Shown in pieces: positions 26,248 to 35,463 of a DNA stretch of 64,000 bases (position 1 is the stretch's first letter; every line of letters starts with the position of its first letter). The DNA is from Thermoproteota archaeon (GTDB lineage: Archaea > Korarchaeota > JAOZGF01 > JAOZFZ01). Below the pieces are notes generated by a model. It was not told where the DNA came from, made no database searches, and saw only the letters and a program-made list of their open reading frames with translations. A program made the position numbers and the translations under genes. Where the stretch lies: contig JAOZFT010000004.1 of assembly GCA_027492035.1 (NCBI GenBank), positions 239,929 to 303,928 of the forward strand, written 5' to 3'.

Positions 26248-27792
26248 CTAGCCTTTCATCTTGTTTAAAAACATTTTCCAAGAAAGGATAGGATGCCTTG
26301 AGGCCTTTACTTCATCCAATCTACCAATTGATGCCTTGAATGGGGCTTTTTTAACTTTTTCAGGGTTAGTTTCAGCTTCTTTCATTATTTCCAAAAGGGC
26401 TTGACAGTAGCCATCGAGGTTTTCTTTTGTTTCACATTCCGTGGGTTCAATCATGAGACAGTTTTTCATTATCAAAGGAAAGTTGATTATGGGGGGGTAA
26501 AGTGAGTAGTCAAGAAGTCTCTTTGCAACATCTGCTACATTTATTTTTCCAGCCCCTACTTCCGCTAATGAAACAACAAATTCATGTTTTCTAACATTCC
26601 CTGGTGAATAAACAGGGTCGAAGAGCTTCTTCTCTTTAATTAGTCTTCGGTAAAGATAATTCGAGTTTAGTACTGCCATGTCCGAAACTTTGTTTAAACC
26701 CTCAAAACCCAGCATGTAAATGTAAATATAAGCCTTTATCAGAACTTCAGTGTTTCCATAATAACTTCTGACTTTACCGATGCTGTGGGGGACATTGTAA
26801 TCTAGAATATACTTATTTCCTTTTTTTGAAATTAATGGGACAGGCAGAAAATCTTTCAATTCCCCTTTTACACCAACAGGTCCAGCTCCAGGCCCTCCCC
26901 CACCGTGAGGGGAAGCAAATGTTTTATGCAGGTTTAAATGCATTAAGTCAAAACCCATGTCCCTGGCTCTGACTTTGCAAAGTAATGCGTTCATGTTGGC
27001 GCCGTCCATGTACATTAAACCACCGTAGTTATGTACTAACTTTGAAACTTTCTGTATTTCTTTCTCAAATATCCCTAAAGTGTTTGGGACAGTGATCATT
27101 GCAGCTGCTGTTCTTTCCGATAAAGCGTATTCTAAAGCATCCAAGTTTATGCATCCATCTTCACCACTTGGAATAGTAACCACTTTGAACCCTCCCATAA
27201 CTGCACTGGCTGGGTTAGTTCCGTGTGCAGAGTCGGGGATTATTATTTCTGTCCTTTTTCCCCCCTCCCCCCTAAACTTATGGAATGCTTTTATTATGCT
27301 TACCCCTGTAAATTCCCCGTTGGCGCCGGCAGCTGGCTGTAAAGTAAACCTATCCATTCCAGTGATTTCACAAAGCCACTTCTCCAGTTTATAAAGGATT
27401 TCAAGCAATCCTTGAACTGTTTCCTCTGGTTGTTGAGGATGTAGGTTAGCCACTAAATTAGGGATGTATTGAAGTATTTTTGGTGTATATTTCATTGTGC
27501 AGCTTCCTAACGGGTAAATGGTTTGGTCAACTGAGAAATTCATTTGTGAAAGCCTAATATAATGTCTCACTACTTCTACTTCAGTTAATTCAGGTAAATT
27601 AGGTTTTTGTTGTCTAAGTATCACTTCAGGAATTTTCTTTTCAAGAGAGAGATAAAGTTTTTTGAAGAACTCTTCTTCCGGAAGAGGCAAAATCCCTGTT
27701 TTACCCTCTTTTGACAATTCAAAAACTGTAGGTTCCAGTACTTCTTTGCTTTTCGTCCATTTAGCTTGATGAAAACCGGAACACATCCTCAT
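26248..27792 (-). CDS. gcvPB: Glycine dehydrogenase (decarboxylating) subunit 2
   Basis: This 514-residue PLP enzyme contains LHKTFASPHGGGGPG with the cofactor-binding lysine, plus PDSAHGTNPASAVMGGF. It is the C-terminal half of the P protein, which is split in two in archaea and many bacteria. With gcvPA it decarboxylates glycine and passes the aminomethyl group to the H protein. Its start overlaps the stop of gcvPA by four bases. Confidence 0.97.
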   Translation of the reverse strand: MRMCSGFHQAKWTKSKEVLEPTVFELSKEGKTGILPLPEEEFFKKLYLSLEKKIPEVILRQQKPNLPELTEVEVVRHYIRLSQMNFSVDQTIYPLGSCTMKYTPKILQYIPNLVANLHPQQPEETVQGLLEILYKLEKWLCEITGMDRFTLQPAAGANGEFTGVSIIKAFHKFRGEGGKRTEIIIPDSAHGTNPASAVMGGFKVVTIPSGEDGCINLDALEYALSERTAAAMITVPNTLGIFEKEIQKVSKLVHNYGGLMYMDGANMNALLCKVRARDMGFDLMHLNLHKTFASPHGGGGPGAGPVGVKGELKDFLPVPLISKKGNKYILDYNVPHSIGKVRSYYGNTEVLIKAYIYIYMLGFEGLNKVSDMAVLNSNYLYRRLIKEKKLFDPVYSPGNVRKHEFVVSLAEVGAGKINVADVAKRLLDYSLYPPIINFPLIMKNCLMIEPTECETKENLDGYCQALLEIMKEAETNPEKVKKAPFKASIGRLDEVKASRHPILSWKMFLNKMKG

Positions 27793-29195
27793 TCACCTTT
27801 CTGGCTTTCTAAAACATCAAAGATATTATTTATAAGCAAGTCTAAGTCTTCTTTTGTATGGATTTCGGTGACAGCTAAAATAAGGGAGTTGGTGAGTGCT
27901 TCCAAATCGGTGTATTCACTTATTCGGCCAGCTAAAATATCTCTTTTTAACAGTTCCAGCCACACTTCCTTCGCTCTTGTGGAAATGAATTTTAGAACGA
28001 AATCCGAAAAATAAATTGCATTTTTAAAGGGAATCTTCAAATGTTCAGAATTCTTTAAGGCTGAAACCACATAAGATGTTTTAGCTAGAATATTTCGTGA
28101 TATCTCTTCAAATCCTTTCTTCCCTATTAAAGACAGGTAAATAGCTGTTCTGAGGGCGACTAATGCTTCATTGGTACATATATTAGATGTTGCTCTTTCT
28201 CTTCTTATATGTTGTTCTCTATTCGGCAAAGTCATTACGTAGCCGCGTTGGGAACCGTCTAAAGTCGTTGTTAATCCAATTATTCTACCAGGCATTTGAT
28301 ATATGATTCTCTTTTCTCCTTTACAGGCGAAAATCCCCAATGCTCCTCCTCCGAAACTTAAGGGGTTGCCTAGTGCCTGTCCTTCACCTATAACTATATC
28401 TGCATTATATTCTCCTGGGGGCTTGAAAATCCCTAGTGCGAATGGATTAACGCCTACAATTAGTAGAGCCCCGGCTTCATGGACTATTTCACTTATTTCT
28501 TGGGTTTTTATTTCTATTGTTCCTATGTCGTAAGGAAATTCAAAATAGAAAGCACTTGTCGCTTTTGAAATCTTATTTTCTAAATCTTCAACGTCCACTG
28601 TACCTGTGTTTTTATTGAAATTTATAGTTCTGATTTTCAGTCCAAGAGCTTCCGTGTAAAGCTGTAAAGTTTTTAACCTGTCTCTCGGTATTATTTTTGG
28701 AATTGTTATTTCTCTTCTTTTGTTTATTCTGTAAGCCATTCTTGCGGCTTCACCCAAGGCTGTGTTCCAGTCATACATGGAAGAATTAGCTACATCCATT
28801 CCTGTGATTTCACAAATTAATGATTGGTATTCAAATAAGCTTTGGAGCATTCCTTGACTTGCTTCAGCAGTGTATGGGGTATAGGAAGAGTAAAATTCAG
28901 TCCTTGAAGAAAGCTCTTCTACAGCATAAGGGATGTAGTGGGGATAGAAGCCTCCGCCTGCAAATATCAGTAACTCTTTATTTTTTGAAAGAATGTTTTT
29001 GAGGTGGCGCCAAGTCTCGTACTCTGTGTGGGGTTCAGGCAAGTTCATTTTTCCTTTAAATCTTATCTCGCTAGGTATGTCCTGGAAAAGCTCTTCCATG
29101 CTCTTAAATCCAGCCTCTGCTAACATTTCATTGGTATGAGGTATATTGGGTATGAATGGGAAGTAGGGGGGAGAAGATTTGTTTCTTTCTCTCAT
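27789..29195 (-). CDS. gcvPA: Glycine dehydrogenase (decarboxylating) subunit 1
   Basis: This 468-residue protein has the P-protein N-terminal signature FAGGGFYPHYIPYAVEELSSR (first part), SSMYDWNTALGEAARMA, GEGQALGNPLSFGGG and the NREQHIRRERATSNICTNEAL region. Subunits 1 and 2 form the alpha2beta2 P protein. GGAGTGA precedes the ATG and overlaps the end of gcvH. Confidence 0.97.
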   Translation of the reverse strand: MRERNKSSPPYFPFIPNIPHTNEMLAEAGFKSMEELFQDIPSEIRFKGKMNLPEPHTEYETWRHLKNILSKNKELLIFAGGGFYPHYIPYAVEELSSRTEFYSSYTPYTAEASQGMLQSLFEYQSLICEITGMDVANSSMYDWNTALGEAARMAYRINKRREITIPKIIPRDRLKTLQLYTEALGLKIRTINFNKNTGTVDVEDLENKISKATSAFYFEFPYDIGTIEIKTQEISEIVHEAGALLIVGVNPFALGIFKPPGEYNADIVIGEGQALGNPLSFGGGALGIFACKGEKRIIYQMPGRIIGLTTTLDGSQRGYVMTLPNREQHIRRERATSNICTNEALVALRTAIYLSLIGKKGFEEISRNILAKTSYVVSALKNSEHLKIPFKNAIYFSDFVLKFISTRAKEVWLELLKRDILAGRISEYTDLEALTNSLILAVTEIHTKEDLDLLINNIFDVLESQKGE

Positions 29196-29196
29196 T

Positions 29197-29604
29197 TCAC
29201 TCCTTCTCTATTTCCTTTATGTAATTTTGATATTGTTCAGAAGTCATCAATTTTTGTTTTTCCAAGCCAAGGCTTGTGGTTTCTATTTTTGCGAACCAAC
29301 CGGAATCATAAGGTTGTTCATGGACTATTGCCGGATCTTCCAGTAACTTTTCGTTTAACTCAATTATTTTTCCTGACACAGGTGAATAAACAGGTTCAGA
29401 GCTTTTTTGTGTGTTGACAACTGCATATTCCTCAAATTGTTTCACCGTGTCGTTTACGTTTTTGGTGAATTCTATGTAAGTTATTTCCCCCAATTTTTGT
29501 TGTGCATAGTCACTTATTCCCGTCACAATTTTTCTTTCATCAACCTTCTTTAACCATTCATGCTCTTTTGTGTAGAGGAGGTTTTTAGGTATGTTATAGG
29601 ACAT
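29197..29604 (-). CDS. gcvH: Glycine cleavage system H protein
   Basis: This lipoyl-domain protein has about 135 residues, with HEWLKKVDERKIVTGISDYAQQKLGEITY. The lipoylation lysine lies in NTQKSSEPVYSPVSG, aligned with the ESVKA-type site. I choose ATG 29604 because GGTGAAGGGG, a good ribosome binding site, lies immediately upstream inside the longer frame. The T protein gene is not in the window. Confidence 0.95.
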   Translation of the reverse strand: MSYNIPKNLLYTKEHEWLKKVDERKIVTGISDYAQQKLGEITYIEFTKNVNDTVKQFEEYAVVNTQKSSEPVYSPVSGKIIELNEKLLEDPAIVHEQPYDSGWFAKIETTSLGLEKQKLMTSEQYQNYIKEIEKE

Positions 29605-29712
29605 TTCCCCTTCACCCATATTAATCTCAAAAATTACTTTGTTTAAAATTATTATTCTGGATTTCTTAGGTGCTGTTCTCCCACATTTAAATTTTTAGTG
29701 TTTAAGGAGTCT

Positions 29713-30492
29713 TTAATAAGGGATGTCTCGTATTCCCTCTTGAGTTATAATGAAAGCAGCTTCTCCCACTGGAAGATAAGGATTGTCAACTAACTTTATT
29801 ATTCTCTTAGTGTTTCCAGCTTTTCTAATGTGAAGTATAGATATGGGTGTATGGGCCAATATGTGGCCTCCTGTGGCTACGGCTTCTTTCTCAAATAAAT
29901 TGTCAGGTATGTCCATTACATGGTTAGTTACCACCACTGCAACGTTTTCGGTTAAGCTTAATCGATTTAGGACGTGTAAGTGTTTTTTTAATTCTTGTTG
30001 ACGTCTAAACAAGTCTTTTCTTCCGTGGAATTCACTCCTGAAATAGTTAATAAGTGAATCAATTACTATAAGTTTAACGTTCTCTCTCTCAACTAATTCT
30101 TTGAGGTTGTTAGTTGCTTTCTTCTGGTCGTCAAGTGACAATGCTTTTTTATAATAAATATTTCTTAAAGTGACTGATGGGTCTAGATTTAAGGCTTGTG
30201 ACATTTGTTTAATTCTTAGAGGGTTAAAAGTTCCTTCAGTGTCTATAAAAGCCGCTTTGCTACTAAGTCCACCTAGTTTTTCGGGTAATTGAACATTTAC
30301 ACATAATTGAAAAACAAATTGGGTTTTTCCAGTTCCATATTTTCCATATATTTCAGTGATTCCCCCAGTTTCGATGCCTCCTCCTAATAACTGATCTACA
30401 GACTTACTTCCAGTAGTTATCCTCTTCTTTTGTGAAGAGTATTTTTTTAAGAATTCATGGGCGGTCATGAAACCTAAATCTTTGTTTTCCAA
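29713..30492 (-). CDS. RadA/Rad51-family recombinase core lacking the N-terminal domain
   Basis: This 259-residue protein has Walker A EIYGKYGTGKTQ, AAFIDTEGTF, Walker B LIVIDSLINYFRSEFHG and the RadA-like RRQQELKKHLHVLNRLS and VVVTNHV. It ends VGEAAFIITQEGIRD like RadA. The usual 60-70 residue helix-hairpin-helix domain is missing: only about 25 residues precede the core. It resembles RadA more than RadB. It lies about 12 bases after another RecA-family gene. Confidence 0.82.
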   Translation of the reverse strand: MENKDLGFMTAHEFLKKYSSQKKRITTGSKSVDQLLGGGIETGGITEIYGKYGTGKTQFVFQLCVNVQLPEKLGGLSSKAAFIDTEGTFNPLRIKQMSQALNLDPSVTLRNIYYKKALSLDDQKKATNNLKELVERENVKLIVIDSLINYFRSEFHGRKDLFRRQQELKKHLHVLNRLSLTENVAVVVTNHVMDIPDNLFEKEAVATGGHILAHTPISILHIRKAGNTKRIIKLVDNPYLPVGEAAFIITQEGIRDIPY

Positions 30493-30503
30493 TTTCGCGT
30501 CAC

Positions 30504-31178
30504 TTACAAGTCTTCACTGTCCACTATTTTTATTCCATCCTTTACAATTCTATATCTTACTTTACTTCCTTCTTTCAATCCCTTAACTAATACTGCCTCT
30601 TTATAGTTATTTAAATTCACAAGTTTTATTATGTTATCTGGCCACGAAAGCGACATTTTACCTCCAAGTGGCCATATTTCTTTTGAAACTGCCGAATTAA
30701 GTGGTTTATGTATAGCTTGGTTTGTAATTAAAACTTCTAGGTTGAAACTGTTTGATAATTCCTTTAAGCGGGCAAATTGTTTATTTAACATGAGATTAAC
30801 CGTTATTCCCCTCTTTTTAACTAAAGCCAACCTGTATAGTTCAGTGAACGAATCAAAAATTACTAGTTTAGGTTGAATAGAAGAAAGCACTTCTTCTAGA
30901 TAATTTACCACGGTTAATTGTTCATGGAATGAATTCAATTTACTAACAATAAGGTTTCGTGACTCCTCAACCAACTCATATCTCTTAATCAAGTACGTTA
31001 ATTTTTCTTCGAATAAACGCACTCCAGTTGAAAAAAAGAGCACCCTGTTTCCCTTAGATATGTGTTCAAGGGCATAAAGTATTGACATTATGGTTTTGCC
31101 TGTGAAGGGTTCACCAAATATCTCTAAAAAACCGACGTTGTCCCCAAGAACCCTTTTAAAAAGATTAAAGGAGAACAT
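30504..31178 (-). CDS. RecA-family ATPase, RadB-like paralogue
   Basis: This 224-residue protein is a lone RecA fold: Walker A EIFGEPFTGKT, Walker B KLVIFDSF, and VLITNQAI as the L2-proximal strand. It lacks the RadA-specific motifs and has the size of RadB, but identity is low. It is co-directional and nearly adjacent to the RadA-like core, so the two may act as a pair in homologous recombination, like recombinase and paralogue; that is inference. Confidence 0.65.
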   Translation of the reverse strand: MFSFNLFKRVLGDNVGFLEIFGEPFTGKTIMSILYALEHISKGNRVLFFSTGVRLFEEKLTYLIKRYELVEESRNLIVSKLNSFHEQLTVVNYLEEVLSSIQPKLVIFDSFTELYRLALVKKRGITVNLMLNKQFARLKELSNSFNLEVLITNQAIHKPLNSAVSKEIWPLGGKMSLSWPDNIIKLVNLNNYKEAVLVKGLKEGSKVRYRIVKDGIKIVDSEDL

Positions 31179-31388
31179 CTTCTATGCTCCAAAGTAAGTC
31201 AGTAACCTACCATATTCTAAATTTCTTTTTTAGAATATAGAATAAGTGTGACTCTTTTTTAACTTAACCTCCCCTTCCACCTTTGGAAACAAGGAAGACT
31301 TAGAAATTTACGAGGTCTCATCCCTCCCTAAAACGGCTTTACTCCAAGGTCTCATGGTTAAAAACTATTTTTTAGGACAGAGTCTCTT

Positions 31389-31703
31389 TCAAAAATTTAT
31401 TAAAGACAAAAGCAGCATTAGAACTAACCCTGTTAAAGCTAGTTTTTTTCCTTTATAAGGGTGTAAATCAGATGCCCAAAGAACTAAACCTATACCTACT
31501 AAAGCACCACCCATAGCTTTCAAAATGTTTATGGAAACATCCTTTAAAGTTACAAGTAAATTCTTTGCAGCTTCCCCGAAATCCTTCAATCCCTCTGAAA
31601 TACCATGCAACCCAGTTGTTGAAGGTTCAGAGTAGGAAACAACTACGTTAATGCTTAAGAAAAGTATTGAAGATAGGAAAAAAAGGAACAGGTGCCTCCA
31701 CAA
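31389..31703 (-). CDS. Small exported membrane protein with VirB2-like topology
   Basis: This 104-residue protein has a hydrophobic N-terminal signal-like helix (about 4-22). An amphipathic stretch follows, then two hydrophobic helices (about 60-76 and 86-103) joined by a short basic loop (HPYKGKK). This layout is that of VirB2/TrbC pilins and of archaeal DNA-transfer pilins such as TedC/CedA1, but sequence similarity is not established. It lies 10 bases after the pilin-like gene. Confidence 0.5.
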   Translation of the reverse strand: MWRHLFLFFLSSILFLSINVVVSYSEPSTTGLHGISEGLKDFGEAAKNLLVTLKDVSINILKAMGGALVGIGLVLWASDLHPYKGKKLALTGLVLMLLLSLINF

Positions 31704-31713
31704 GAAAAATCAC

Positions 31714-31977
31714 CTAAGATAACCCGAACATTTCCTTTAAAATATTTAAAACCCAATTCAAACCACTAGATATGCCTGATTCTCCTTGGGCTAGTTTTTC
31801 GCTTATTCCTCCCCATAACTGGCTCAACCAGTTAGTTATTTGTGTTACAGGGCTAAGTATAGCAACCATAAACAGTGAAATTGAAGCAGCTATCAAAAGA
31901 GCCTCTCCTATTACTTCCGAAACCCCCTTATTACTTTTTAGATATTTTTTTAAAAACGAAACAATTAACTGTAACAT
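31714..31977 (-). CDS. Type IV pilin-like protein
   Basis: This 87-residue protein has an N-terminal basic stretch KKYLKSNKG, then VSEVIGEALLIAASISLFMVA, which is the archaeal type IV pilin N-terminus: a class III signal peptide cut after Gly18 and a hydrophobic polymerisation helix. Only about 45 residues follow, so it would be a very small pilin. No archaeal pilin ATPase or membrane platform gene is in the window. Confidence 0.7.
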   Translation of the reverse strand: MLQLIVSFLKKYLKSNKGVSEVIGEALLIAASISLFMVAILSPVTQITNWLSQLWGGISEKLAQGESGISSGLNWVLNILKEMFGLS

Positions 31978-32097
31978 CCCTAGATTACCTTCTTCCTTAA
32001 AAAATTGAAGCCCTTATTTTATTGTAAAGATCTTGGGAAGAAGAATTTTGCTTCAACTTTTTTGAAAACAAAGTTCATTTAAGTAGAGAGAGAGGAA

Positions 32098-33441
32098 ATG
32101 AAAAATAAAAAACAAAGTTTACTAAGGCTAGCTCTTAATCAGTTAATTGAGAAAGGGCTAGTAAAAGTTTATAGCGAAGAAATTCTACTGAAGCATGTGG
32201 CTGAGCTGCAAAGGGAGAACCAAGGCACCCCTCTCTTTTTTAAAAAAGTGAAAGGAGGAAAAGGCCTTTTCAGAACATCCTTTTTAACAGGTTTATTCAG
32301 CAACAAAAAACTTATTTCTTTAATGCTTAATGTAGATGAAAATAGTTTAAGAGATAAATTACTTGAAGCCATGTTTTCGAAAGGGAAGGTGCAAATATCA
32401 ACTGGAGACAAGTTTGAAATGGAAGCCTTCTATAACCCTGACTTACTTAGTCATCTACCAATTCTTAAACACTATGAAAGAGAGAAGGGACCATATATTA
32501 CTTCCTCTGCTGTTATAGCTAAGGACCCGGAAACTGGCAGAATGAATGTTTCAATACATAGAATGACTCCCCTAAAGAAAAATTTTCTAGTTTTAAGAGT
32601 GGTTGAAGGGAGAGATCTCTACAATTTCGTAGAGAAAGCTAAGACAAGAGGAGAGAATTTACCTGTAGCAGTGATTATAGGGTTCGATGCAGCTTTAATG
32701 CTATCTGCAGCCACTTCCCTCCCAGGAAAAAACGAGCTTGAAATGGCATCTGTTTTAAGAAACAGGCCGGTTGAATTAGTTAAATGTGAAACAGTGGACG
32801 CTTACGCTCCTGTAGATGCTGAAATAATTTTGGAAGGGGAAATATTAACTAGAAAATCGGAACTTGAAGGCCCGTTTGTGGAAATAGGCGGCGTCGATGT
32901 AGTAAGGAGGCAGCCTATTCTTGAAATCAAAGCTTTGAAAATGAGGAAAGACGCAATTTATTACGACATATTACCGGCAAGTGAAGAACATGCTTTGCTC
33001 ATGGGCCTAACCAAGGAACCCTTAATATATGCAGCTGCTAAAGAAAAAGTTGATTTAGTAGATGTTAAAATGACTCGTGCAGGAATGTATTGGCTGGAAG
33101 CAGTGATAAAGATAAGGAAGAGAAGGAATGGGGACCCCTTAGCCGCTGCCTTTGCAGCTATTAACGTTCATCCAAGCCTGAAAAGAGTAATAATTACCGA
33201 TGAGGACGTTGAAATAAATAATTACATAGAAGTAAGCAGAGCTATACTTACTAGATGTTATCCCCCAATGGACGTGTATGTCTTCACAGGAATTCCAGGT
33301 TCAAGTTTAGATCACTCCAACATTCGAAAAGTAAAATTGTATAACTCAGGTAATAGAAAAGAAATATTTATAGAGTTGCCTCCAGCGAAAATTGTAGTCG
33401 ACGCTACATGGAAAGGTCCTAATGAATTGCTTAAAAACTAA
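32098..33441 (+). CDS. UbiD-family decarboxylase (possible anhydromevalonate phosphate decarboxylase)
   Basis: This 447-residue protein has the UbiD features NVSIHRM, LPVAVIIGFDAALMLSAATSLP, and the acidic active-site patch DAEIILEGEI...EGPFVE, with prenylated FMN expected as cofactor. In archaea one UbiD homologue decarboxylates trans-anhydromevalonate 5-phosphate in the modified mevalonate pathway. The mevalonate cluster 4 kb away favours that role, but other UbiD substrates are possible. Its end overlaps the convergent HD-hydrolase gene by 11 bases. Confidence 0.85.
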   Translation: MKNKKQSLLRLALNQLIEKGLVKVYSEEILLKHVAELQRENQGTPLFFKKVKGGKGLFRTSFLTGLFSNKKLISLMLNVDENSLRDKLLEAMFSKGKVQISTGDKFEMEAFYNPDLLSHLPILKHYEREKGPYITSSAVIAKDPETGRMNVSIHRMTPLKKNFLVLRVVEGRDLYNFVEKAKTRGENLPVAVIIGFDAALMLSAATSLPGKNELEMASVLRNRPVELVKCETVDAYAPVDAEIILEGEILTRKSELEGPFVEIGGVDVVRRQPILEIKALKMRKDAIYYDILPASEEHALLMGLTKEPLIYAAAKEKVDLVDVKMTRAGMYWLEAVIKIRKRRNGDPLAAAFAAINVHPSLKRVIITDEDVEINNYIEVSRAILTRCYPPMDVYVFTGIPGSSLDHSNIRKVKLYNSGNRKEIFIELPPAKIVVDATWKGPNELLKN

Positions 33442-34696
33442 AGGAGCTACCTAAAACTTTCAATGCTTCCTTAGAAACTTTTTCCTTAAACTCCTTTGTA
33501 GTGTAGATCCTTATTACGTCGAAATGCCTCTTCAATAAATTAACGAATTCTGAAAACTCAGATATCAACCCTAAAAATTCAACTTCTCCTTTTACACGCT
33601 TAACTACCGGAAAATGAGTCAATCTCTCCTCTTTAACCTGATAAGGAATTGAAGGCAGGGTAGGTGTGTCAATTATAACAAACTCTTTATCAACCCCGGC
33701 CTCCTCAGCTATCTCCAGTTCAATACTCCTTTTAACTTCCTCATTGGTTATTATCCTCGTGAGCAAGTCCTCCTCTGGCTGAAGCATCCTTTCAAAGGCA
33801 ACTTTGAAAAGTCTCCTTTGAACTAACATTTCAAAAAAGTACTTCGCCCTCTTCAAGTTTTCATCCACCGGGTTAATATTTCGAAGCTGTCTAAGTTTTT
33901 CAAAAACAAATACATCATCTAGTCTTAAGTAATTTAAGGGTTCTGTCAATTGATCCAAACCTAAATAGTCAGAGGCTAGTTTCATTGAGTTGGAAAGCAG
34001 AAGTTCAGCGGATCTCACTGTTTTGTGGTAATAAACATTTTTAAACATCTCGAATCGTGCAATTAAAAACGCTTCTAAAGCTGATAAACCACCATAATCA
34101 ATAGCTAAGCCTTCATTCAGCACTTCTAAGCTATAAATAAGCCTGTAAATATCTATTTTTCCGTATTCCACCCCCGTAAAATAAGAATCCCTCACCAGAT
34201 AATCCATTTTATCCACATCAATAACTCCTTTTATTATTTTTCCAGGTATACCTTCTCCCTTTAAAACCGAGACAACTTCCTTCAGCTGAAAACCAAGGTC
34301 CTCAATTAACTCCCTTAAAGAAGATTGTTTAATGATCCACAAAGTTAATTCTTCATGTCCTTTGGCCAAAACAGATTTCAAAGCTTCCTCAAAAACGTGG
34401 CTGAAAGGTCCGTGGCCTATATCGTGAAGCAGGGCACAAACCTTCACTAACTCCATTTCTTCTTTGCTCAACACATTCTTTTCAAGTAATTGTGACGCTG
34501 TCCTGTCAGCTAAATGGAAAGTCCCCAGTGAATGATCAAACCTGGTGTGTACAGCCCCAGGATAAACTAGATAAGCAGCTGCCAACTGCTTGATATTCCT
34601 TAATCTCTGAAAAAAGAGGGTATCTACTATTTCCATTTCATTTTTTGACAGGCGAATGTAGTTATGCACCGGATCCTTTATTTCGACATAATCCAC
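33431..34696 (-). CDS. HD-superfamily phosphohydrolase (dGTPase/SAMHD1-like)
   Basis: This 421-residue protein starts with IKDPVHNYIRLS. The HD motifs follow: HTRFDHSLGTFHLA, LLHDIGHGPFSHVFE and the later VDKMDYLVRDS. This is the COG1078-type family related to SAMHD1 and bacterial dGTPases, which hydrolyse dNTPs or related nucleotides. It lies 20 bases after the PRC-barrel-like gene on the same strand. Confidence 0.9.
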   Translation of the reverse strand: MDYVEIKDPVHNYIRLSKNEMEIVDTLFFQRLRNIKQLAAAYLVYPGAVHTRFDHSLGTFHLADRTASQLLEKNVLSKEEMELVKVCALLHDIGHGPFSHVFEEALKSVLAKGHEELTLWIIKQSSLRELIEDLGFQLKEVVSVLKGEGIPGKIIKGVIDVDKMDYLVRDSYFTGVEYGKIDIYRLIYSLEVLNEGLAIDYGGLSALEAFLIARFEMFKNVYYHKTVRSAELLLSNSMKLASDYLGLDQLTEPLNYLRLDDVFVFEKLRQLRNINPVDENLKRAKYFFEMLVQRRLFKVAFERMLQPEEDLLTRIITNEEVKRSIELEIAEEAGVDKEFVIIDTPTLPSIPYQVKEERLTHFPVVKRVKGEVEFLGLISEFSEFVNLLKRHFDVIRIYTTKEFKEKVSKEALKVLGSSFSF

Positions 34697-34715
34697 AGAA
34701 CCACCGAAATAGTTA

Positions 34716-35057
34716 CTAAGCCTTTTTCTTATAGAGGAAGTTCTGGATTTCTCTGCGGATAAGTATTATGTCTCTTTCGTTCATGCTACGAATGTTTTCG
34801 AACGATTCAGAAACTTTCACGATGTTCCCCACTGCATTAATTTTTTCAATTGGAACCTCTAATTCAATGTTTCTGCCCTGTGAATTAATTCCTTGAATCA
34901 AGATGCTTAATTTAGCCTCAGGAAAAGTAAATTTCAAAGACTTAACTACACCCACATACTTAGCATCTTTATCAACCACTGCCTTACCTATAAATAAGCC
35001 TGGGAATTTTTTCTCAAACAACTCAGTTGACCCTGTCAGAGCAATCACCATCGCCAA
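34716..35057 (-). CDS. PRC-barrel-like protein, 113 aa
   Basis: This small beta-rich protein contains LFIGKAVVDKDAKYVGVVKSLKF and VPIEKINAVGNIVKVS, consistent with a PRC-barrel domain. Such domains mediate protein or RNA contacts. It lies between the HD hydrolase and SSSCA1-like genes, all on the minus strand. The role is unknown. Confidence 0.55.
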   Translation of the reverse strand: MAMVIALTGSTELFEKKFPGLFIGKAVVDKDAKYVGVVKSLKFTFPEAKLSILIQGINSQGRNIELEVPIEKINAVGNIVKVSESFENIRSMNERDIILIRREIQNFLYKKKA

Positions 35058-35112
35058 AATTCACTTTTTTAGATAATTTGAGGTTTTCTTACTCGAAACA
35101 TTTTTATATTTC

Positions 35113-35463
35113 TTACTGTTTTTCCTCCTTTAAAGTAATGGAATCCATTATTTCAATTAATTTCTTAAACAAAGATAACTGCAAGTTTAAAATATTCAAC
35201 GTTTCCCTTATTTCTTCCTTTTCCTCCTCCCCCAATTTACTCAACAAGTCCGAATAACTTGAAATTTTCCCTAAAAGGTTTTTCTTCAAAGAGAAAAAAA
35301 CCCCTAAGTCTTTGCTATAACCCTTTCTCTCCTTTTTCAAGAAAATTACTTCTCTTTTACAGTTGGGACACCAAGTTTTTCCATTCTGTTCAAACAGGGG
35401 GGATTTACAAATAGGACATATTTCAGGCAGCATCTTAGCCCCTTTCTTCAATAACTCAGCCAT
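35113..35463 (-). CDS. SSSCA1/autoantigen p27-type zinc-ribbon protein
   Basis: The protein begins MAELLKKGAKMLPEICPICKSPLF and has a second pair, TWCPNCKRE, forming the four-cysteine ribbon of the Sjogren syndrome/scleroderma autoantigen 1 family. A charged helical tail follows. The ATG at 35463 has GGGTGGG upstream; a TTG at 35493 would add ten residues. The archaeal function is unknown. Confidence 0.82.
   Translation of the reverse strand: MAELLKKGAKMLPEICPICKSPLFEQNGKTWCPNCKREVIFLKKERKGYSKDLGVFFSLKKNLLGKISSYSDLLSKLGEEEKEEIRETLNILNLQLSLFKKLIEIMDSITLKEEKQ

Noticed and set aside
24938..26281. Methylthiotransferase start at 26281
   Set aside because: The longer frame adds 17 unconserved residues inside gcvPB; ATG 26230 has a better ribosome binding site and a normal N-terminus.
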